This document shows positions 57,955 through 64,000 of a DNA stretch of 64,000 bases, in pieces. The DNA lies in contig JAOSJP010000039.1 in the NCBI GenBank assembly GCA_027494015.1, positions 139,287 to 203,286 on the forward strand, read 5' to 3'. Source of the DNA: Anaerolineae bacterium. Lineage in GTDB: Bacteria; Chloroflexota; Anaerolineae; Aggregatilineales; Aggregatilineaceae. The notes under the pieces were generated by a model. It was not told the DNA's origin and ran no database searches. It saw only the letters and a list, made by a program, of their open reading frames with translations. The first letter of the stretch is position 1, and each line of letters starts with the position of its first letter. The position numbers were made by a program, and so were the translations under genes.

Positions 57955-58330
57955 ACTCTGCGCGTAAGGGGGTTAAGTTTTCATCAACTCTCTACCAAAC
58001 CAACCATGCCCCTATCATAGCCTAAGATGCGGCAGATAGCTTGTGACAAGCTACACATAGAATTCAGATAGCTGTCACAAATAGCTCGCCCCGCCCTCCG
58101 CAAAGGAAATGCCGCGCCCAGACTCCCCAGCCAGGCGCGGCGCTCCCTAAAAGTAATAAGTTTGAGGAGGCAGAAGAGAAACACCATCCTGGCTAATGAG
58201 AGCGATCCCCAGAGATCGTCACACCAGCCTGCTGTCACACACCCTTAGCTTACTCTCGCGTCTGTGCGCTCAAAAGGGAACAAAGGCGTCATTACCTGTG
58301 ACATTCGTCACAATTGGGCGCGTGGGGGAA
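57955..58330. other. AT-richer intergenic stretch, no gene assigned
   Basis: Lower GC than the surroundings. A hairpin gccgcgcc/ggcgcggc lies at about 58110-58142. The minus-strand ORF over it (57984-58238) has no signal, domain or ribosome-binding site that I recognise. A small RNA cannot be excluded. Confidence 0.4.
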
Positions 58331-58408
58331 AGGCGGTTAGTGGTTGTTGGTTGGTGGTTCCTGGTTGTTGGTTATTGGTTATTGGTTGTTGGCTGCCAGT
58401 GAGAGGGG

Positions 58409-59462
58409 GCGCGTGCAAAACCCGTCAGGTAGGGGCGCTGCTCTGCTGCGCCCTGGTTGACCTCACCCCCGCTCGGCGCTGACGCACCTCGCCGCCCCCT
58501 CTCCGTCAACGGAGAGGGGGCAAGCCGAGCGCAGCGAGGCTGGGGGTGAGGTTAATGCCCCGCGCCCGGCGAGTCGCTGACAGCCTTTGCACACGCCCTT
58601 CCTCTCAGGGCGATTGCGTCAAAGCCCGCCGCGCGCCAGCCTGCTCGTAGGGGCGCTGCTCTGCTGCGCCCTGGTTGACCTCACCCCCGCGCGGCGCTGA
58701 CGCGCCTCGCCGCCCCCTCTCCGTCAACGGAGAGGGGGCAAGCCGAGCGCAGCGAGGCTGGGGGTGAGGTTAATGCCCCGCGTCCGGCGAGTCGCTGACA
58801 GCCTTTGCACACGCCCTTCCTCTCAGGGCGATTGCGTCAAAGCCCGCCGCGCGCCAGCCTGCTCGTAGGGGCGCTGCTCTGCTGCGCCCTGGGTTTACCT
58901 CACCCCCGCTCGGCGCTGACGCACCTCGCCGCCCCCTCTCCGTCAACGGAGAGGGGGCAAGCCGAGCGCAGCGAGGCTGGGGGTGAGGTCAATGCCCTGC
59001 GCCCGGCGAGTCGCTGACAGCTTTTACACACGCCCTTCCTCTCAGGGCGATTGCGTCAAAGCCCGCCGCGCGCCAGCCTGCTCGTAGGGGTGCTGCTCTG
59101 CTGCGCCCTGGTTGACCTCACCCCCGCTCGGCGCTGACGCACCTCGCCGCCCCTCTCCGTCAACGGAGGAGGCCGAGCGCAGCGAGGCTGGGGGTGAGGT
59201 TAATGCCCCGCGCCCGGCGAGTCGCTGACAGCCTTTGCACACGCCCTTCCTCTCAGGGCGATTGCGTCAAAGCCCGCCGCGCGCCAGCCTGCTCGTAGGG
59301 GCGCTGCTCTGCTGCGCCCTGGTTGACCTCACCCCGCGCGGCGCTGACGCGCCGCCCCCTCTCCGTCAACGGAGAGGGGGCAGGCCGAGCGCAGCGAGGC
59401 TGGGGGTGAGGTTAATGCCCCGCGTCCGGCGAGTCGCTGACAGCCTTTGCGCGCCCTTCCTC
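58409..59462. repeat. Tandem array of five palindromic MITE-like units (A/B hybrids)
   Basis: The first unit (58409-58598) is a subfamily A element with ends gcgtgcaaaacccgtcag and ctgacagcctttgcacacgc. Four further units begin at 58594, 58812, 59031 and 59242 (periods 218, 219, 211, 210 bp). Each starts with a subfamily B end (cagggcgattgcgtcaaag), carries the core palindrome and finishes with the subfamily A end. Small deletions in the core mark units 4 and 5. No ORF of interest lies inside. Confidence 0.88.
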
Positions 59463-59546
59463 TCACACTGAGTCGCCGGGCGCCGGGCTGCGCAGTATAC
59501 TTGGGCGTGCAGCGTCGGCTTCGCGTGCACAGAGAGGATTTTTCCC

Positions 59547-60602
59547 GTGAGCGAAAGTCAGGTAAAGCCCCTCCGCGTGATCAACAGCGTTGCGCCGATT
59601 CGCATCTGCGACAACGGCGGCTGGACGGATACGTGGTTTTCGGGGCATGGCGAAATCTTCAACATCGGCGTCTACCCCTATGTCGAGGTGCAGATCAAGG
59701 TCTTCCCGGTCGGGGCGCGCCAGCATCGCATCATTCTGTTCGCCGAGAACTATGGCGATGTCTACCCGATTGCGCCGGGCCACAACGACCACAGTGCATG
59801 GGATCGCCATCCGCTGCTCGAAGCGGCGATTGAGTATATGCGCGTGCCGGACGACATCGCCCTGCACATCACCGTCTATTCCGAGGTGCCCGCCGGCTGC
59901 TCAACCGGCACGTCCGCCTCGATCACCGTTGCGCTGATCGGCGCGCTGGATCGCCTGACGCCCGGCACCATGACGTCCCACGAGGTCGCCTACGCCGCGC
60001 ACCGCGTCGAGACGGAGATGCTCGGCCTGCAGAGCGGCATCCAGGATCAGCTTTGCGCGGCCTATGGCGGCGTGAGCTTCATTGAGATGTTCCAGTACCC
60101 CTACGCTACAGTCTCCAGCATCCAGGTGCCCAATTCGGTCTGGTGGGAGCTGGAGCGGCGTCTGGTGCTGGTCTTCGTGGGCAAGGCACACCAATCGTCG
60201 GCGGTGCACGAGCAGGTGATCAAGCGGTTGGAAGCGGGCGGCCCGGAGCATCAGGCGCTCGACAGACTGCGCAAGACGGCGGAGATGGCCCGCGACGCGG
60301 TCTACGCAGGCGACTGGACTGCGCTGGGGCGCTCGATGACCATCAACACAGAGGCGCAGGGCGAGCTACACCCGGCCCTGATCAGCGCTGACGCGCACCG
60401 CATCATCGAAGTCGCCAAAGCCAACGGAGCGATTGGCTGGAAGGTCAACGGGGCGGGCGGTGATGGCGGCTCGATTACGCTGCTGTGTGGCCCCACTTCC
60501 AGCGAGAAGCGGCAGATGATCCAGGCCATCGAGCAAGCCAACCCGATGTACAAGATTCTGCCGATCTACCTCAGCCGGTTCGGGCTGCGCATCTGGGAGT
60601 GA
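59547..60602 (+). CDS. GHMP-family sugar kinase (HddA/galactokinase-like)
   Basis: A 351-residue kinase. N-terminal SVAPIRICDNGGWTDTWF is a GHMP substrate-binding opening; the ATP-binding motif is EVPAGCSTGTSASITVALIG; the C-terminal WKVNGAGGDGGSITLL is the third GHMP motif. It resembles D-glycero-D-manno-heptose 7-phosphate kinases and L-fucose-type kinases. A nearby membrane glycosyltransferase suggests cell-surface glycan synthesis, but the two genes converge. It starts with GTG at 59547 after a GAGAGGA site. Confidence 0.87.
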   Translation: MSESQVKPLRVINSVAPIRICDNGGWTDTWFSGHGEIFNIGVYPYVEVQIKVFPVGARQHRIILFAENYGDVYPIAPGHNDHSAWDRHPLLEAAIEYMRVPDDIALHITVYSEVPAGCSTGTSASITVALIGALDRLTPGTMTSHEVAYAAHRVETEMLGLQSGIQDQLCAAYGGVSFIEMFQYPYATVSSIQVPNSVWWELERRLVLVFVGKAHQSSAVHEQVIKRLEAGGPEHQALDRLRKTAEMARDAVYAGDWTALGRSMTINTEAQGELHPALISADAHRIIEVAKANGAIGWKVNGAGGDGGSITLLCGPTSSEKRQMIQAIEQANPMYKILPIYLSRFGLRIWE

Positions 60603-60614
60603 GGAAGAATGGGT

Positions 60615-60695
60615 TTTGAGTCTTGAGTTAAGAGTCGGGAGATGGGCGAGCTACCCCTCACCCCAGACTCCAGACTCAAGACTCCAGACTCGCCC
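60615..60695. repeat. gagtc-type inverted repeats
   Basis: gagtcttgagt (60618-60628) can pair with actcaagactc (60671-60681), with extra gactcc copies beside them. Related words (gagtcatgagtctggagtctgg) occur at 63881-63910. It fills the spacer between two convergent genes and may end transcription. Confidence 0.5.
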
Positions 60696-60714
60696 CATTG
60701 TTCCGGCTTCCCCT

Positions 60715-62301
60715 TCATTTCCCCGCCGGAACCGCGCCGGTGTCGGGGTCGAGCAGCAGCACCTTCAGGCCGTTGAAGGTCTGAATCTCAAGCACCTGGA
60801 GCCGGTACGCGCTCAGCCATGCGCCCATTGCCGACAGACCGGGGTCGAACGGGTCGAAATCGGGCATCAGCCCCAGGCGGTGCACGTCCTCGTTCGGGTT
60901 GCGGTAAACCACCCACAGCCGCTCCGCCGTTTGTTTCAGCGCGCCCGTGTCCGGCATCTCGGACAGGAGGATGAACTCAGCGTCTTTCGCCTGGCCCGCC
61001 AGGTATGGCGCGGATTGCTGATAATAGCGCGTGAAGGCTTCGAAGGTGTTATCGCGCTCCAGCACAATGGCGTCGCCGTCCTCTGCGCGCTCAGCCACAT
61101 ACGCCGCCGCGTCGCGCCAGTCGTCGCGATGATAGCTGCCTTCCACGAACGAGAACAGCACGGAATACAGGCAGGTGACGGCGATCACGCCGAGCGCCAC
61201 GCGCCACAGGCGCGGCGAGAAGCGCGCCCACGCCTGGATGATGAGCAGCAGCAGCGCCGGCAGCATGACCATGAAGTAGCGATCCACGTAGATGGAGACG
61301 ATGAGCGTCGAGAGCAGGAAGGCGAACGCCAGCGGCCCGACGATCAGCCACATCCAGAAGAAGTTGCGCTCGTCGCGCTGGCGCTCGCCCAGCGCGTAGC
61401 TCACCCCCAGGATGAGGCCCAGCGTGGTGATCATCAGGCCCGGCACCATCGCCCATTTGAACACGCCGTCATAGCCGAGCGCCATGTTCCACAGCGTGAG
61501 GGGGATGTCGCGCAGCTCCGGGCGGGGAATCCAGTAGGAGGCCACCGGCGGCGGGTCGTGCAGCGCCAGGTACGTCCAGGTGAGCACCGGGACGGCAGCG
61601 ACAGCCTGAGCGGCCAGCCAGCCGCGAAACCAGCGCGAGTGCGTCCGCCAGTTGAAAGCGAAGACCATCGCCTGCGCGCCGAGCAGCCCCACCGCCGTGA
61701 AATGGGTGATGTAGGCGATCGTGCTGGCTGCGGTGAAGATGCCCCACAGCAGCCGCGAGCGGTTGCCGCGCGCCATGTGCAGGAAGATGTAGGCGATCAC
61801 CAGCGACAACACGAACACCAGCGAGTAAGGCCGCGCCGTGCGCGACAGCCAGACATGGAAGGGGTTGACCGCCAGCAGCGCCCCCGCCCACAACGCCATC
61901 TCCGGGTTGCGATACAGGCGCAGCACCGCAGCCATGAGCAGAGCCACGCCCAACAACCCCAGCAGCGCCGACGGCAGCCGCAGCAGCGCCTCGGTCGAGT
62001 TGGGGAACAGGCGCAACGACAGAAAATAGATCGGCGTCTGGTTGCCCGCCGCCATGATGGACTTGAGCGATTCCCGGAAGGGGGCCTGGGCGCGGATCGC
62101 CGTCAGCACTTCGTCCGTCCACAGGCTGGCCCCGCCCAGGTTCCACAGGCGCAAGACCAGGCCGATGACCATGATCAGTAGCGCACCCGCCAGGAAATAG
62201 CGCGGCCCCACCGTCACCTGGCGTCCGAAGCGCGTGTCGGTCTCATGGACTCTCCGCGCGCCAGCGACTGCTCGTCCTGCCTCGACCGCGTACGAAGGCA
62301 T
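60715..62301 (-). CDS. Polytopic membrane glycosyltransferase (GT39/ArnT-like)
   Basis: A 528-residue GT-C enzyme with about ten helices. The first extracytoplasmic loop has the acidic motif LWTDEVLTAI expected for the catalytic base; other family segments are SLRLFPNSTEALLRLPSALL, LLAVNPFHVWLSRTARPYSL and THFTAVGLLGAQAMVF. These enzymes move a sugar from a polyprenyl-phosphate carrier to lipid or protein on the outer side of the membrane. Start at 62301, with GGGGA 4 nt upstream; an in-frame ATG at 62337 is less likely. Confidence 0.88.
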   Translation of the reverse strand: MPSYAVEAGRAVAGARRVHETDTRFGRQVTVGPRYFLAGALLIMVIGLVLRLWNLGGASLWTDEVLTAIRAQAPFRESLKSIMAAGNQTPIYFLSLRLFPNSTEALLRLPSALLGLLGVALLMAAVLRLYRNPEMALWAGALLAVNPFHVWLSRTARPYSLVFVLSLVIAYIFLHMARGNRSRLLWGIFTAASTIAYITHFTAVGLLGAQAMVFAFNWRTHSRWFRGWLAAQAVAAVPVLTWTYLALHDPPPVASYWIPRPELRDIPLTLWNMALGYDGVFKWAMVPGLMITTLGLILGVSYALGERQRDERNFFWMWLIVGPLAFAFLLSTLIVSIYVDRYFMVMLPALLLLIIQAWARFSPRLWRVALGVIAVTCLYSVLFSFVEGSYHRDDWRDAAAYVAERAEDGDAIVLERDNTFEAFTRYYQQSAPYLAGQAKDAEFILLSEMPDTGALKQTAERLWVVYRNPNEDVHRLGLMPDFDPFDPGLSAMGAWLSAYRLQVLEIQTFNGLKVLLLDPDTGAVPAGK

Positions 62302-62514
62302 AGTTTCCCCGTTAGTGCGAACGATGGTCCTACCCACTCTTACGCATCACACGAGCAGAGGTTGCTCAGTGCCCCGCGCGCACGGCCTGCACTCATTGTA
62401 CCATGCGTTTTGCCGTGTTCCGCTCGTGTCTTAACCAGTCCGTTAAGGCCAGTATGAGCGGCCTGAGCGGCTATTGTGCCCGAAACGCGGGGCTTGTCAA
62501 GCTGCCCTCTGCGC

Positions 62515-62543
62515 TTATCATCGAGGTCAGCGCGTGCTATAAT
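62515..62543 (+). promoter_or_regulatory. Promoter of cutA
   Basis: TTATCA (62515-62520), 17-bp spacer, TATAAT (62538-62543). It leaves a leader of about 120 nt before cutA, in which I see no clear riboswitch. Confidence 0.65.
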
Positions 62544-62668
62544 CTCGCACGTGTCACGGCGACCGCGCTTCCGGCTCGCTCGCCGGGCGGGAGGGGGTGC
62601 GGTCGGCAGCCGTCCGGCCGGCCCCTGTCGCAGATACTCTGGCGCACCAGCGACCAACGGAGGTGTTG

Positions 62669-62986
62669 ATGAACGATTATCTTGTGGTGTTGGTGACGGC
62701 TGAGTCCGAAGCGCAGGCGCGGCGCATCGCGCGCCGCCTGTTGCAGAACAAGCTGGCCGCCTGCGTCAACTTCGTGCCCATGGAGTCCATGTTCCTGTGG
62801 CAAGGCGCGATCCAGGAAGAGGAAGAAGTCCTGATGATCATTAAGACGCGCACCGAGACGTTCGATGAGCTGATATCGGCGGTGAAAATGACACATTCTT
62901 ACGATACACCGGAGATCATCGGGCTTCCGGTCGCCATCGGCTCGCGTCCCTATCTGAAGTGGATTGATGATGAGGTCACCGGCTAG
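62669..62986 (+). CDS. cutA: CutA1 divalent-cation-tolerance family protein
   Basis: A 105-residue ferredoxin-like trimeric protein: LVVLVTAESEAQARRIARRL, NKLAACVNFVPMESMFLWQG, EVLMIIKTRTETFDELISAV and the final DTPEIIGLPVAIGSRPYLKW match CutA along its whole length. The family is linked to copper and divalent-metal tolerance, but its molecular role is not settled. GGAGG lies 5 nt before the ATG. The next gene follows after 28 bp on the same strand. Confidence 0.95.
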   Translation: MNDYLVVLVTAESEAQARRIARRLLQNKLAACVNFVPMESMFLWQGAIQEEEEVLMIIKTRTETFDELISAVKMTHSYDTPEIIGLPVAIGSRPYLKWIDDEVTG

Positions 62987-63014
62987 TTCTCATCCCTCGC
63001 ACGAGGGGCGACGC

Positions 63015-63863
63015 ATGTTGCTGTCCTTCGCCCACCCAGACGATGAGTCGTTCGGCATGGGCGGGGCCATCGCCTTGTACGCGCAGCGCGGCGTGAGCAT
63101 CAGCCTGATCTGCTCGACCAACGGCGATGTCGGCTCGGTGGACGAGCAACACCTGTCCGGCTATGACACGGTCGCTGCGCTGCGCCTGGCCGAGCTTGAG
63201 TGCGCGGCGGGCACGCTCGGCATTCGCGAAGTGATCACCTTCGGCTACCGCGACAGTGGCATGATGGGCACGCCGGACAACGAGCACCCGGATTGTCTGT
63301 GGCGGGCCGACGAAACGATGGTCGTCGGGCGCATCGTTCGCGAGATACGCCGGCTGCGCCCGCAGGTCGTCGTCACCTTTGACCCGTTTGGGGGATACGG
63401 GCACCCGGATCACATCTTCATGCACCGCGCGACGACGCGCGCTTTTCACCAGGCGGGCGATCCGGCAGCCTACCCGGAACACGCCGCCGAGAATCTGGCC
63501 CCTTATCGCCCGGCCAAGCTCTATTACAGCGCGTTCCCTCGTATGCCGCTGCGCCTGATGATCTGGCAGATGCGTCTGCGCGGCCAGGACCCGCGCCATA
63601 TGGGCAAGAACGGCGACCTCGACCTCCAGACGGCGCTGGACAGTCAGCTTCCCACGCACGCGCGTATCCCTGTCGGGAGCTACCAGGCAGCCTGGGACGC
63701 CGCCGCTGGCTGCCATGCCAGCCAGCAATATCTGCGCCAGTCGCGCAGCCTGGCGGAGAAGATCAGCCGGCTCTTCTTTCGTCATCAGGATTTCACCCGT
63801 GCCTGGCCCGAACCGGTGCCGGGCGAGCGCCGCGAGCGCGATCTGTTCGCGGGCGTTGACTGA
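63015..63863 (+). CDS. PIG-L/LmbE family N-acetylglucosaminyl deacetylase
   Basis: A 282-residue Zn-dependent deacetylase. The metal motif AHPDDESFGMGG lies at the very N-terminus, a second block TFGYRDSGMMGTP in the middle, and the last ligand in GGYGHPDHIFMHRA. Family members deacetylate GlcNAc-inositol (mycothiol), GlcNAc-malate (bacillithiol) or glycolipids; which one applies cannot be told. The frame is open into cutA, but the ATG at 63015 has GAGGGG 6 nt upstream and starts right at the metal motif. Confidence 0.9.
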   Translation: MLLSFAHPDDESFGMGGAIALYAQRGVSISLICSTNGDVGSVDEQHLSGYDTVAALRLAELECAAGTLGIREVITFGYRDSGMMGTPDNEHPDCLWRADETMVVGRIVREIRRLRPQVVVTFDPFGGYGHPDHIFMHRATTRAFHQAGDPAAYPEHAAENLAPYRPAKLYYSAFPRMPLRLMIWQMRLRGQDPRHMGKNGDLDLQTALDSQLPTHARIPVGSYQAAWDAAAGCHASQQYLRQSRSLAEKISRLFFRHQDFTRAWPEPVPGERRERDLFAGVD

Positions 63864-64000
63864 CCTGCTGACCGTTCGCTGCGAGTCATGAGTCTGGAGT
63901 CTGGCATCTGGCGTGAAGCCTGGCCCCTGTTCTGGACTCATGGCTCACGACTCCCGGCTCACGATGCCTGACGCACATCACTGGAGAGGTCTGCGATGCG
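63864..64000 (+). other. Spacer with gagtc repeats and a possible new start codon
   Basis: Copies of gagtctgg and complementary words fill 63881-63965. At the very end ggagaggtctgcgatgcg places an ATG at 63996 about 7 nt after GGAGAGG, a probable start of a further plus-strand gene that cannot be judged. Confidence 0.4.

Noticed and set aside
57984..58238. 84-codon minus-strand ORF
   Set aside because: No ribosome-binding site, no recognisable domain and odd composition; left as intergenic.
58409..59462. CRISPR array
   Set aside because: The repeat period is 210-219 bp, the repeats are long palindromes and the spacers are not unique; no cas genes nearby.
62544..62668. Riboswitch in the cutA leader
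   Set aside because: The leader is GC-rich with some pairing potential, but I could not match it to any known riboswitch consensus.

Overview
The window looks like a chromosomal stretch of a Chloroflexota bacterium, most likely class Anaerolineae. This is inferred from gene content, not from a search. The pointers are high GC, a split glycine decarboxylase (GcvPA/GcvPB), a serine hydroxymethyltransferase fused to the T-protein, an F420/FMN-type PPOX oxidoreductase, Ser/Thr/Pro-rich extracellular linkers, and many secreted SH3, LysM and TPR proteins. UppP, an LCP-family protein and an L,D-transpeptidase show a peptidoglycan wall.

Layout. 1-4.6 kb: a phosphate-binding-type lipoprotein (partial), uppP, tgt, a methyltransferase and a DM13 lipoprotein-like protein. 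4.9-10 kb: a tail-anchored CHAT protein with a lost catalytic Cys, an ECF sigma factor coupled to an SH3/Asp-rich anti-sigma-like membrane protein, and a secreted DUF5666/SH3/Asp-rich protein. 10-17.2 kb: a metal/siderophore-type binding protein and a glycine operon. The operon reads on the minus strand as promoter, tandem glycine riboswitch, terminator hairpin, AAA ATPase, TOPRIM-like protein, gcvH, gcvPA, gcvPB. 17.4-25.4 kb: LCP protein, orphan DUF433 antitoxin, Ser/Thr kinase with nine TPRs, SagB-type oxidoreductase and the GlyA-GcvT fusion. 26-35.7 kb: tRNA-Val, L,D-transpeptidase, cytochrome c, lipoprotein, large TPR protein, phosphodiesterase and a PEP-synthase-like protein. 35.9-47.4 kb: a damaged alcohol dehydrogenase, TauE-type permease, SH3/LysM protein, diaminopropionate ammonia-lyase, uvrA, a DUF559 nuclease between direct repeats, a SHOCT protein and a zinc-ribbon membrane protein. 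47.8-64 kb: histidine kinase, BI-1 protein, methyltransferase, glycosyltransferase, PPOX protein, C39-like protein, EamA transporter, queG, a GHMP kinase, a membrane glycosyltransferase, cutA and a PIG-L deacetylase.

Intergenic DNA is unusually rich in repeats. The main one is a long palindromic core (about 95 bp) found at more than ten places. It carries one of two kinds of terminal inverted repeat, so it behaves like two related MITE subfamilies. Hybrids form a tandem array at 58.4-59.5 kb. One copy is split by a second 253-bp element with its own inverted repeats and a 5-bp target duplication. Smaller families (short hairpins, GATCAGT/TTATTGG repeats, G-rich repeats) are also present.

Several otherwise intact genes need a single-base shift to read through: the anti-sigma-like gene, Ser/Thr kinase, glyA-gcvT, queG twice, and the glycosyltransferase. 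Two stretches dissolve into long homopolymers. I read this mainly as residual sequencing or consensus error and annotate these genes over their full length with the shift noted.
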